Source of the DNA: an uncultured Oscillospiraceae bacterium
GTDB taxonomy: Bacteria; Bacillota; Clostridia; Oscillospirales; Oscillospiraceae
Assembly (NCBI GenBank): GCA_944387845.1
Contig: CALXGH010000067.1
Coordinates: forward strand, 1 to 64,000
Direction: 5' to 3'
DNA length: 64,000 nt
Within the stretch, counting starts at the first letter, position 1. Each line of letters starts with the position of its first letter. A program made the position numbers and the translations under genes. The notes under the pieces were generated by a model, which worked only from the letters and a program-made list of their open reading frames with translations, ran no database searches and was not told the origin of the DNA. Shown piece by piece: positions 1 to 7,849 of this stretch.

Positions 1-1
1 C

Positions 2-607
2 AGGGAAAAATATGGTGTTGAAGTTTTGCTTGTCTGCGGAGACGCCAGCAAGGAAGAGACGGTCGACAAGATATTTGACAAAGCCATGGAGAAATATGGC
101 ACTGTTGATATTGTTGTGAACAACGCCGGAGCCGGATTTGCAAAGAAAGATTTTGAAAATCTCACGTATGAGGACTGGATCTCCGGTCAGGATAACAATT
201 TAAATGGCCAGTTCCTCATGTGCCACAAGTATGTAAAATATTGGAAAGGATTAGGCAGATGTGGACATATTGTAAATATAATCTCCAAAGCCTGCCTTAT
301 GACAAACAGCATAAACAACCAGATCTACTGTTCTGCGAAGGGTGGTCTAATGACGCTCACAAGAACTCTGGCCCACGAGGTAACGAAGTATGGAATTTAT
401 GTAAACTGCGTTGCCCCGGGATATGTCCAGACTGAGCGGCTGTACCAGCCTGGCTCTCCTGAATATGAGAGAAAGAAACAGTTCCTTAAGACCGGTGAGT
501 ATGCAAAGCCAAGAGATATAGGAAATGTTGTTACATTCCTCTGCTCAAGACAGGCAAGGCAGATCATCGGCGCCGTTGTGGACTGCACCGGCGGTATGCT
601 GCTGTAA
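2..607 (+). CDS. SDR-family NAD(P)-dependent oxidoreductase, 5'-truncated by window edge
   Basis: The frame is open from base 2, so the N-terminal nucleotide-binding motif lies outside the window. The visible part carries the NNAG motif, the YxxxK pair (YCSAK) and a Ser 14 residues before that Tyr (in IISKAC), so a catalytic Ser-Tyr-Lys set is plausible. It is clearly similar along its whole length to the next gene, including the C-terminal DCTGG-x-LL, so the two are tandem paralogues 52 bp apart and probably co-transcribed. Family members reduce or oxidise keto/hydroxy groups with NAD(P)H; the substrate is unknown. A TTG at 26 could be mistaken for a start, but the alignment with the paralogue continues upstream of it. 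Confidence 0.88.
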   Translation, partial: REKYGVEVLLVCGDASKEETVDKIFDKAMEKYGTVDIVVNNAGAGFAKKDFENLTYEDWISGQDNNLNGQFLMCHKYVKYWKGLGRCGHIVNIISKACLMTNSINNQIYCSAKGGLMTLTRTLAHEVTKYGIYVNCVAPGYVQTERLYQPGSPEYERKKQFLKTGEYAKPRDIGNVVTFLCSRQARQIIGAVVDCTGGMLL

Positions 608-659
608 AAGCAGGATTTGAAAGTGATTTACTACATAACTTGTAATAGGGGGAACGACA

Positions 660-1421
660 ATGGATCTTGGATTAAAAGGTAAAGTTGCTATAATTACAGG
701 CGGCGCCAAAGGTATAGGCAGAGGCTGCAGCGAGATACTTGCCCAGGAAGGCGCGAATCTTGTAATCAACTACCGTAGCGACCCTGAAAATGCGGAAAAG
801 GTTGCAAAAGAGCTGAGAGAGACATGCGGTGTTGAGGTAATAACAGTTCAGGGAGACGCCAGCCTGCCGGAGACTGTTGATAAAATATTTGACGAGGCTA
901 TCAAAAAATACGGTACTATAGATATTCTTGTAAACAATGCCGGAGGCGGCGGCGTCAAGAAGAATTTTGAGGACCTTACATATGAGGAATGGAAACGAGT
1001 ACTCAATAACAATATTAACGGACAGTTCCTCATGTGCAGAAAGATGATAGAATACTGGAAGGGATTAGGCCGCGGCGGACATATCGTAAATGTTGTTGCC
1101 AAGTGCTGTGTAATTTCAAACAGCATAAATAACCAGGCTTATGCTTCTGCAAAGGGCGCACTGTTGTCTCTTACAAGAAGCCTTGCAAACGAGGTTACAA
1201 AGTACGGCATATATGTAAATGGCATAAATCCTGGATATGTAATGACTGAAAGAGTTCATAGACCAGGTTCCGAGCGGTATATCCAGAAGCTGCCACTTCT
1301 GCCAACTGGCGAATTTGCAACTCCACAGGACATGGGAAATGTAGTGGCATTTTTATGCTCACCTCAGGCTTGCCAGATGATTGGCACCGTTGTGGACTGC
1401 ACAGGCGGCACGCTCCTTTAA
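660..1421 (+). CDS. SDR-family oxidoreductase, tandem paralogue, atypical active site
   Basis: A full-length 253-residue short-chain dehydrogenase. The Rossmann motif TGGAKGIG is at residues 13-20, NNAG at 92-95, and the Tyr161/Lys165 pair (YASAK) is present. The segment that normally holds the catalytic Ser reads VVAKCC, with Ala147 where the upstream paralogue has Ser, so the canonical Ser is apparently missing. An SD-like GGGGGAA precedes the ATG. A strong terminator follows, so the pair forms one transcription unit. Either the enzyme uses a nearby Ser (residues 153 or 155), or it is a weakly active or non-catalytic partner of the upstream protein. Substrate unknown. Confidence 0.92.
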   Translation: MDLGLKGKVAIITGGAKGIGRGCSEILAQEGANLVINYRSDPENAEKVAKELRETCGVEVITVQGDASLPETVDKIFDEAIKKYGTIDILVNNAGGGGVKKNFEDLTYEEWKRVLNNNINGQFLMCRKMIEYWKGLGRGGHIVNVVAKCCVISNSINNQAYASAKGALLSLTRSLANEVTKYGIYVNGINPGYVMTERVHRPGSERYIQKLPLLPTGEFATPQDMGNVVAFLCSPQACQMIGTVVDCTGGTLL

Positions 1422-1450
1422 ACTTTTCAAGGACTGTACTCAATGCAAAC

Positions 1451-1487
1451 AAAATACCGGCGCATTTTTCGTGCGCCGGTATTTTTT
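1451..1487 (+). terminator. Intrinsic terminator after the SDR pair
   Basis: Perfect stem (ACCGGCGCA with TGCGCCGGT, extended by flanking A/T pairs), 7-base loop and a T run on the + strand. Confidence 0.9.
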
Positions 1488-1585
1488 GTTTATATTTTAG
1501 GCTTGGCAGTAGCAAAACTCCTAATATACTATTGCCTGCCGGGCTTTATTGCCGCCTGTGGTCTAATCAAAATAAAAGTTAAGTA

Positions 1586-2371
1586 TCATGACCCAAAAGT
1601 TACGTCAAATATCATCATAAGAGTGAAGCCGATGGAGAAGAAAACAGTACCAATGTTCGAGTGCTTCCCAGAGGACATTTCCGGGATAAGCTCCTCAACC
1701 ACAACATAAATCATCGCACCTGCAGCAAAGCTAAGGGCGTAGGGGAGAACCGGGACAATTATTCCCGCAAGAAGAATGGTTAAAGCAGCGCCAATAGGTT
1801 CTACTGCGCCGGACATGGCTCCATACAAAAACGACCGTCCTCTTGATAATCCTTCTGCTCTTAACGGCATGGAGATTATTGCCCCCTCGGGGAAATTCTG
1901 AACGGCGATGCCGATAGACAGAGCCAGAGCGGCGGACAGGGAGATATCAACACCTCCTGAAAGCCATCCGGCAAATACAGCGCCTACGGCCATGCCCTCC
2001 GGAAGATTGTGAAGAGCCACCGCCAAAGCCAGCATGGTGGTCTTACCAAGTCCGCTTTTTATACCCTCTGCTGTATCGCTTTCTCGGTGAAGATGTGGAA
2101 CAAGGCGATCCAGGCCCAGAAGAAAAAGAATGCCAAGCCAGAATCCAAGTGCCACAGGTAAAATTGATAAACTGCCCATATGCGATGTCTGCTCCATCGC
2201 AGGCAAAATTAGGCTCCATATCGACGCGGCTACCATGACACCAGCTGCGAAACCGGTGAGAGCACGCTGTACGGATGTACTCAAGTTTCTATTCATAAAA
2301 AATACTGCCGCGGACCCCAATGTCGTCCCGGCAAAGGGGATCAGAAGCCCCTGCCATAAAGCCAAAGACAT
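1586..2371 (-). CDS. ZIP-family divalent metal transporter
   Basis: A polytopic membrane protein of 261 residues, of the ZupT/GufA-like ZIP family that moves Zn2+, Fe2+ or Mn2+ into the cytosol. ZIP-type metal-site motifs are visible in the central helices: HNLPEGMAVG and then QNFPEGAIISMPL, followed by EPIGA. A His/Glu-containing loop (HLHRESDTAEG) lies between helices. The frame extends upstream to 2425, but the ATG at 2371 is chosen because GGAGG sits 7 bases before it and the protein then begins directly with a membrane helix. The gene is monocistronic and has its own promoter with two operator-like dyads, so metal-dependent repression is likely. The exact metal cannot be told from sequence. 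Confidence 0.9.
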   Translation of the reverse strand: MSLALWQGLLIPFAGTTLGSAAVFFMNRNLSTSVQRALTGFAAGVMVAASIWSLILPAMEQTSHMGSLSILPVALGFWLGILFLLGLDRLVPHLHRESDTAEGIKSGLGKTTMLALAVALHNLPEGMAVGAVFAGWLSGGVDISLSAALALSIGIAVQNFPEGAIISMPLRAEGLSRGRSFLYGAMSGAVEPIGAALTILLAGIIVPVLPYALSFAAGAMIYVVVEELIPEMSSGKHSNIGTVFFSIGFTLMMIFDVTFGS

Positions 2372-2442
2372 GTGCTGCCTCCAATCTGAGTGTATTTTGA
2401 TGCTGATGAAGGTGAAATGTTTCAAATAGAAAATGCCGGCTT

Positions 2443-2538
2443 GAGTTAGCTTGAGCTAACTCAAGCAAAATAAAAATACCGAGCCAGTTAGCACGGGTTA
2501 ACTGGCTCGATACTATCATAGCTTCAAAACTTTGTCAA
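2443..2538 (-). promoter_or_regulatory. ZIP promoter with two 20-bp operator dyads
   Basis: On the - strand: -35 TTGACA (2538-2533), 17-bp spacer, -10 TAGTAT (2515-2510). Dyad 1 (2485-2504, CAGTTAGC-4-GGTTAACTG type) overlaps the expected start site. Dyad 2 (2443-2462, GAGTTAGCTTGAGCTAACTC) lies in the leader. Both share AGTTAGC....G.TAACT, and their centres are 42 bp apart, about four helical turns. The half-sites resemble DtxR/IdeR/MntR-family boxes (GTTAG..CTAAC), but assignment to that family is inference. Confidence 0.75.
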
Positions 2539-2541
2539 GGC

Positions 2542-2697
2542 GCCATTCAAAAGCTGGAAATAGAGTGGAATAGAAGATTATTGCCTTCAAAAATGCATAA
2601 ATTTTATGGAAATAAGATTTTTGTGGAGGCAGGCTGGGTGAATATTAATATAACTGTTGATGAGATGATAAAATCCACTGACAGCAGAGGTGTTTAA
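2542..2697 (+). other. Possible gene remnant or small ORF, unrecognised
   Basis: An open stretch ends at TAA 2695-2697, with an internal ATG at 2593 that would give a 34-residue peptide (begins MHKFYGNKIFVEAGW). There is no convincing ribosome binding site. It lies between the ZIP promoter and the end of the serine dehydratase gene. It may be the decayed end of a lost gene; no family was recognised. Apart from this, the 2540-2758 gap shows nothing. Confidence 0.2.
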
Positions 2698-2758
2698 TTT
2701 CCCACATGGATGACAGTTTGTTTTTTATCATATAGCCACATTTTTGGAAAACAGATTT

Positions 2759-3955
2759 TTACAGATATAATTTGGCAAGTCCACCCTCGCTTGTCTCCTT
2801 GTATATTTTTGAAAGGTCCTTGCCGGTTTCATACATGGTCTGGACTACAAGGTCAAAAGATATTTTCCTGGTATTTGTCAAAAAATTGGCAAGTGTAACG
2901 GCATTTATTGCCCTACATGCAGCAACAGCATTACGCTCAATACATGGGATCTGAACAAGACCTTTTATGGGGTCGCAAGTAAGCCCTAGATGGTGTTCCA
3001 TAGCCACTTCGGCAGCATACTCGATCTGACCAATATCCATACCGAAAAGCTCAGCAAGGGCAGCTGAGGCCATGGAGCAGGCAGAACCGATTTCCGCCTG
3101 GCAGCCGCATTCCGCGCCACTTATGGAGGCGTTTGTTTTTATAAGGTTTCCTATTATACCTGCGGTGGCAAGAGCGTGGATTATTTCACGATCGGTGTAG
3201 CCCCGGCGTTCCTGCTGGTATCTCAAAACAGCCGGCAGAACTCCCGACGCGCCGCAGGTGGGAGCGGTAACGACAGTTCCCGATGAGGCATTCTGCTCAC
3301 TGACGGCAAAAGCGTAAGCGCAGACAAGCCGCTCCTCTCTTGTGTTTGCAGACTCATCCATATGGTGCTGGGTGTATAAAAATCTCGCCTTGCGCTGTAC
3401 ATGTAGTCCACCTTGAAGCTCTCCTTCCGCGGAGAGACCTTCATCTATGGCAGAACACATGGTTTTCCAGACTTTGAGAAGATAGTCCCATATATCCGGG
3501 CCTTCCGTCATCTCCACATACTGCCACAATCTGATTTTGCGCTGTGTACAGAATGTGGCAATATCGTTAAATGTAGACTGGCGGTATACAATAGGCTCCT
3601 CTTCAGCTTTGCGACCTTTTATCTCAATACTGCCGCCGCCAACGCTGTAAACCTCCATGGTGTCGTAAACCTTGCCGCTTTTCAGAGCGGAAAACACCAT
3701 CGTGTTGGGGTGGGGCAGATCCTGTTTAGCGGTATCGAAAATTATTTTACAGGGAGTCGGGGCAAGGGTATTTTTTATGACAGCGTCGGTCATATGGCCT
3801 TTGCCGGTTTTTGCAAGTGAGCCGAAGAGAGTAACTTCAAATTCCTCAGCGTCCAAATGACACTGTTTAAAAATATTCGCGGCCTTTTCAGGGCCCATAG
3901 TGTGTGAACTGGATGGACCTTTACCTATCTTATAAAGAGACCGCAGAGAGTGCAT
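2759..3955 (-). CDS. sdaA: L-serine dehydratase, single-chain iron-sulfur type
   Basis: Deaminates L-serine to pyruvate and ammonia using an oxygen-labile [4Fe-4S] cluster. The N-terminal beta domain begins with the hallmark KIGKGPSSSHTMGP. The C-terminal alpha domain has TCGASGV, AECGCQAEIGSACSMASAA and TCDPIKGLVQIPC, which supply the cluster cysteines. Beta and alpha are fused in one chain, as in the E. coli SdaA type, rather than split as in Bacillus. The start is set at the ATG at 3955 by family convention (398 residues). The frame continues upstream to a TTG at 4015, and TTG/GTG codons with AAGGA-like sequence give no clear alternative, so the N-terminus is uncertain by up to 20 residues. 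Confidence 0.93.
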   Translation of the reverse strand: MHSLRSLYKIGKGPSSSHTMGPEKAANIFKQCHLDAEEFEVTLFGSLAKTGKGHMTDAVIKNTLAPTPCKIIFDTAKQDLPHPNTMVFSALKSGKVYDTMEVYSVGGGSIEIKGRKAEEEPIVYRQSTFNDIATFCTQRKIRLWQYVEMTEGPDIWDYLLKVWKTMCSAIDEGLSAEGELQGGLHVQRKARFLYTQHHMDESANTREERLVCAYAFAVSEQNASSGTVVTAPTCGASGVLPAVLRYQQERRGYTDREIIHALATAGIIGNLIKTNASISGAECGCQAEIGSACSMASAALAELFGMDIGQIEYAAEVAMEHHLGLTCDPIKGLVQIPCIERNAVAACRAINAVTLANFLTNTRKISFDLVVQTMYETGKDLSKIYKETSEGGLAKLYL

Positions 3956-4140
3956 ACCTTCAGAATTTTTCAAAAACCTCACATCCTTAAAAGACAGTGT
4001 TATAATCGCTTTCAAATACGAAAACAGTATACCATATTGTGCAGAAATTTAAAATCCAATAAAGTTGAACTGATATTGTTGTAAGCCAGGTTAAAATATG
4101 ATAAAATTAGTTAACAAATATCTTAAGGAGCTGAGCTTAT

Positions 4141-5166
4141 ATGCGAAAAATCAGACTTGGAAAAACTGAACTCATGGTAACAAGCACATCCTTTGGCGCG
4201 CTTCCTATTCAGCGTGTTTCCATGGACGAAGCTGTGGAAATTCTAAGAAAAGCTTATGACAAAGGTATAAATTATTTTGACACGGCAAATGCATATACCG
4301 ACAGCGAAGAGAAGATTGGCCGGGCATTGTCTGATGTCAGAGAGAATATTGTCATCTCTACAAAGAGCGGCGGCACAGACAAGAAAACTGTTATAAGCCA
4401 TATTGAAAACAGCCTGAAAATGTTGAAGACTGATTATATTGACTTGTTCCAGTTCCATAATCCTGCTCAGCTTCCTGACCCGGAAGATCCGGACGGAGCA
4501 TTTGCAGGCGCTCTGTTTATGAAGGAAAAAGGCTATATTCGCCATATAGGTATCACAAACCACAGACAGAAACTGGCTCAGGATGCCATTAAATCCGGCC
4601 TTTATGAGACGCTTCAGTTCCCGTTTAGCTACATAAGCAGTGATGCTGATATCGACTTGGCGCGCCAGTGCAAAGAGGCCGATATGGGCTTTATTGCTAT
4701 GAAGGGCCTGGCTGGCGGCCTTCTTGATAAGCCGAGAGCATGCCGTGCATTCTTCAACCAGTTTGATAATGTTGTTCCTATCTGGGGTATCCAGTTTATG
4801 TGGCAGCTCGATCAGTGGCTTGAAGTTGAAGAAGAGGCACCTGTACTTGACGATGAGCTGAAGGCTATCATTGAAAAGGATAGAAAAGATCTTGCCGGAA
4901 ACTTCTGCCGTTCCTGTGGCTATTGTCTGCCTTGCCCTGCCGGTATAAATATACCCACAGCGGCCAGAATAGATATGCTGCTTCGCCGCAGCCCATATAA
5001 GAGATACATGACAGAGGAGTTCTATGCTGAAATGCACAAGATCGACAACTGCATTGGTTGCCGCAGCTGCGCCTCCAAGTGCCCGTACGGTCTTGACACA
5101 CCTAACCTCCTGAAGTATCAGCTTAAAGATTTCGACCAGTTCTATGCTGAGCATAAGGATGACTGA
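4141..5166 (+). CDS. Aldo/keto reductase with C-terminal ferredoxin-like 4Fe-4S domain
   Basis: A TIM-barrel aldo/keto reductase (residues about 1-240) fused to a 2x[4Fe-4S] module: SCGYCLPCPAGINIPTA and CIGCRSCASKCPYG. The barrel has the expected Asp-Tyr region (YFDTANAYTDSEEKIG), Lys (VISTKSG) and His (FQFHNP). Such fusions are common in anaerobes, where the clusters may let ferredoxin-type carriers feed the reductase; the substrate is unknown. An AGGAG sits 8 bases before the ATG. The tyrosine T-box promoter starts immediately after the stop codon, so this gene is a separate unit. A second, longer member of the family lies at 53507-54655. Confidence 0.9.
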   Translation: MRKIRLGKTELMVTSTSFGALPIQRVSMDEAVEILRKAYDKGINYFDTANAYTDSEEKIGRALSDVRENIVISTKSGGTDKKTVISHIENSLKMLKTDYIDLFQFHNPAQLPDPEDPDGAFAGALFMKEKGYIRHIGITNHRQKLAQDAIKSGLYETLQFPFSYISSDADIDLARQCKEADMGFIAMKGLAGGLLDKPRACRAFFNQFDNVVPIWGIQFMWQLDQWLEVEEEAPVLDDELKAIIEKDRKDLAGNFCRSCGYCLPCPAGINIPTAARIDMLLRRSPYKRYMTEEFYAEMHKIDNCIGCRSCASKCPYGLDTPNLLKYQLKDFDQFYAEHKDD

Positions 5167-5168
5167 TG

Positions 5169-5445
5169 TTGACAAACACGAACAAAACTGATATATTTCT
5201 TTTGAAATAAGCGTTGAGAAAAGAAAAGTAGGAATATTTAGCCTCTTTCAGAGAAGTGCCGGCTGGTGAAAGGCATAGAGAGAATATTCTGAATACACTT
5301 TTTGAGCTGCCGAAAGGCCGGGTCAGCCCGTTACAGCCAAAGTGAGATTCACTTGTTGAGTTCGCTCCTGTGAAGGTGCGGAAAATCAGAGGTGGTACCG
5401 CGACTATTCGCCCTCTGTCCCAATCGGGACAGAGGGCGTTTTTGC
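5169..5445 (+). promoter_or_regulatory. Tyrosine T-box riboswitch leader with promoter
   Basis: Promoter TTGACA (5169-5174), 17-bp spacer, TATATT (5192-5197). The leader has a Stem I with the distal AG-bulge and loop region, then a specifier region GAAUACAC where UAC (Tyr, 5294-5296) is followed by a purine. The T-box sequence AGAGGTGGTACCGCG is at 5388-5402, and the terminator stem CGCCCTCTGTCCC / GGGACAGAGGGCG with a T run is at 5409-5443. Uncharged tRNA-Tyr should stabilise the antiterminator and switch on the downstream genes, which include tyrS two genes later. This fits the specifier. Confidence 0.93.
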
Positions 5446-5462
5446 TTAAAAGGAGGGCGAAA

Positions 5463-6083
5463 ATGGATAAAATAAATATAATTTATTGTGGACACGCCTG
5501 TTTTAAAATCGAGTATGGCGGCCAGAGTATTGTTCTGGACCCGTATGGAGATGGTTCAGTGCCTGGACTTCCACCCCTGAGGCTTGAGGCAAACTATGTA
5601 ATTTGCAGCCATGGACACGGCGACCATCATTTTACAGAGGGCGTAAAGATTGTAAAAACAGATGAGCCTTCGGCTTTTGACATATCTGTATTGAAGACAG
5701 AGCATGACGACAAAGGTGGAGCTCTAAGAGGAATGAACGATATCCACATCATAAGGTGCGGAGATATGACAGTAGTACATTTTGGTGATCTTGGCCGGGA
5801 TCTCAGTGATGACGAGCTAGCAAAGGTGTCAGGGGCTGACTGCTTCCTTATTCCGGTGGGAGGATATTTTACCATTGACGCGCCAATGGCAAAAAGCATA
5901 ATTGACAGAGCAAAGCCAAAGGTTACAATACCAATGCACTATCGCACAAAGACAAACGGACTTGAGCAGATCGCAAATCTTGAGGAATTTACAAAGCTTT
6001 GCGATAATGTGGAATATGGCGGAAACAGCTTTGAACTGACAAAAGATACTGAGAAAAAGACAGTAGTATTAAAATATATGTGA
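5463..6083 (+). CDS. Metallo-beta-lactamase-fold hydrolase (UPF0173/YtkL-like)
   Basis: A 206-residue MBL-fold protein with the HxHxDH metal motif (SHGHGDHHF; His50, His52, Asp54, His55), a leading YCGHACFKIEYGG strand typical of the L-ascorbate-6-phosphate-lactonase-like/UPF0173 group, and later metal-site candidates (FGDLGRDLS, PMHYRTK). The ATG at 5463 is preceded by AGGAGG. An apparent extension upstream would run through the T-box and is not credible. It is the first gene after the tyrosine T-box, 9 bp from the next gene, and so is predicted to be induced by tyrosine starvation. The substrate is unknown. Confidence 0.88.
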   Translation: MDKINIIYCGHACFKIEYGGQSIVLDPYGDGSVPGLPPLRLEANYVICSHGHGDHHFTEGVKIVKTDEPSAFDISVLKTEHDDKGGALRGMNDIHIIRCGDMTVVHFGDLGRDLSDDELAKVSGADCFLIPVGGYFTIDAPMAKSIIDRAKPKVTIPMHYRTKTNGLEQIANLEEFTKLCDNVEYGGNSFELTKDTEKKTVVLKYM

Positions 6084-6092
6084 GGGAAAGAT

Positions 6093-6491
6093 ATGGACAG
6101 AAAAGAACTTGCGGCGCAGTGCCGCGCACAGAACTATAACTGCGCTCAGAGCGTGTTCTGCGCTTTTGAGGATCTCACAGGCCTTGACAGAGAGACATCT
6201 TTGGCTATCTGCGAGGGGCTGGGAGGAGGATTCCGTTGTGGAGAGATATGCGGTGCAGCTTCAGGCGCTGTTGCGGCTATCGGCCTTATTGTTAAGAACA
6301 AGGGACTGCCGGTGCTGAAAAGTGAGCTTGTAAAGGATATGACAAATGAGTTTACAAAGAGATTTACCGAAAAAGAGGGACATCTCACATGCAGAGACCT
6401 TCTGGCCTCCAGTGAGGTCAAGCTCTGCGGCAAATATATAGCCGACGCAGTAGAGATACTTGAGAGCATTTTGGAGGAAAATGGTATATGA
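6093..6491 (+). CDS. C_GCAxxG_C_C family protein
   Basis: A 132-residue Cys-rich small protein with the spaced motifs NYNCAQSVFCAF, GGGFRCGEICGAASGA and LTCRDLL...KLCGKYI, which define the C_GCAxxG_C_C (redox/metal-binding-like) family. The function of the family is not established; the conserved cysteines suggest cofactor binding or redox activity. The last codons overlap the tyrS start (ATGA), so translation is probably coupled. Cotranscription with tyrS behind a tyrosine T-box is unusual context for this family. Confidence 0.88.
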   Translation: MDRKELAAQCRAQNYNCAQSVFCAFEDLTGLDRETSLAICEGLGGGFRCGEICGAASGAVAAIGLIVKNKGLPVLKSELVKDMTNEFTKRFTEKEGHLTCRDLLASSEVKLCGKYIADAVEILESILEENGI

Positions 6492-7708
6492 CAATGTATG
6501 ATGAACTTGTGGCAAGAGGACTTATTGCCCAGGTAACCGACGAGGAAAAGGTAAGGGATCTTATTAATAATGGAAAAGCTGTATTTTATATCGGCTTTGA
6601 CTGTACTGCGGACAGCCTGACCGCCGGACATTTTATGGCGCTGACGCTTATGAAACGTCTTCAGATGGCAGGCAATAAGCCTATTGCTCTTATAGGCGGC
6701 GGCACGACCATGATAGGCGATCCATCAGGCCGCACGGATATGCGCCAGATGCTTACAAAAGAAACTATTGACCACAACGCAGAGTGCTTTAAGCGCCAGA
6801 TGGAGAGATTTGTGGACTTTTCTGACGGAAAGGCTCTTATGGTAAATAACGCTGACTGGCTTATGGACCTCAATTATGTTGAGCTTTTAAGAGAGGTAGG
6901 CGCCTGCTTCTCTGTAAACAATATGCTCAGGGCTGAGTGCTACAAACAGAGAATGGAAAAAGGTCTGAGTTTCCTTGAATTTAACTATATGATTATGCAG
7001 TCATACGACTTTTACCATATGTTCAAGACGCTGGGTTGTAATATGCAGTGTGGTGGTAATGACCAGTGGTCAAATATGCTGGGCGGTACAGAACTTATAA
7101 GACGTAAGCTCGGTGAGGACGCACATTGTATGACGATAACACTTCTCACAGACTCCCAGGGCAAGAAAATGGGCAAGACAGCGGGTAATGCTCTTTGGCT
7201 TGATGCCAACAAGACAAGCCCATACGAGTTTTATCAGTACTGGCGTAATGTTGACGATGCTGATGTACTGAAATGTATCCGTATGCTCACCTTTATACCT
7301 CTTGAGGAAATAGACGAGATGGATTCCTGGGAGGGAAGCCAGCTCAACCGTGCTAAGGAGATACTGGCATTTGAGCTTACAAAGCTTGTACACGGTGAGG
7401 AAGAGGCAAATAAAGCCCAGGAGACCGCAAGAGCTCTGTTTTCATCAGGGGGCGCAGCAGAAATGCCTACATTCCAGTTGTCTGAAGAAGATTTTACAGA
7501 CGGAAGTATCGATATCCTTGCAATACTGCAGAAGTCAGGTCTGTGCCCGTCAAAGAGTGAGGCAAGACGTGCTGTACAGCAGGGCGGTGTTGAGGCTGAC
7601 GGTGAGAAAGTTAAGGAGTTTTCTAAATCGTTCACCAAAGAACAGCTCTCAGGCGACGGTATAATTGTAAAACGCGGTAAGAAGAACTTTAAAAAAGTAG
7701 TATTCTAA
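6488..7708 (+). CDS. tyrS: Tyrosyl-tRNA synthetase
   Basis: A class I aminoacyl-tRNA synthetase of 406 residues that charges tRNA-Tyr. The HIGH-equivalent is TAGH (residues 45-48, in ADSLTAGHFM). IGDPSGR and the Tyr/Asp-binding segments (NYMIMQSYDFYHM, QCGGNDQWSN) are present, KMSKS is replaced by KMGKT (227-231), and a C-terminal S4 RNA-binding domain spans about 340-406. The start overlaps the upstream stop by 4 bases; a second ATG at 6494 is a possible alternative. It is controlled by the tyrosine T-box at 5169-5445. A single tyrS is seen in the window. Confidence 0.97.
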   Translation: MTMYDELVARGLIAQVTDEEKVRDLINNGKAVFYIGFDCTADSLTAGHFMALTLMKRLQMAGNKPIALIGGGTTMIGDPSGRTDMRQMLTKETIDHNAECFKRQMERFVDFSDGKALMVNNADWLMDLNYVELLREVGACFSVNNMLRAECYKQRMEKGLSFLEFNYMIMQSYDFYHMFKTLGCNMQCGGNDQWSNMLGGTELIRRKLGEDAHCMTITLLTDSQGKKMGKTAGNALWLDANKTSPYEFYQYWRNVDDADVLKCIRMLTFIPLEEIDEMDSWEGSQLNRAKEILAFELTKLVHGEEEANKAQETARALFSSGGAAEMPTFQLSEEDFTDGSIDILAILQKSGLCPSKSEARRAVQQGGVEADGEKVKEFSKSFTKEQLSGDGIIVKRGKKNFKKVVF

Positions 7709-7849
7709 GCAGGCAGAGGGAATCTCCATTTAATATGGTTTTCGCCTATCACAATATTTTGAAGCCGCGTTTAAAGACGGACGCTTTCCGGCACAAACAA
7801 AAATTCATAATATGTTTTACCAGCTAAGCGTTTAGGGAGGAAGTATTGA

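Noticed and set aside
4095-4120. Possible Rex operator before the aldo/keto reductase gene
   Set aside because: Only one half (GTTAACAA) fits the Rex consensus; the other half matches poorly.
4243-5175. Long open frame on the - strand opposite the aldo/keto reductase
   Set aside because: It is an antisense shadow of a well-supported gene, with no SD and no recognisable domain.
5370-5462. An N-terminal extension of the metallo-hydrolase reading back to 5370
   Set aside because: It would translate the T-box antiterminator and terminator; the ATG at 5463 has its own AGGAGG and begins the conserved domain.
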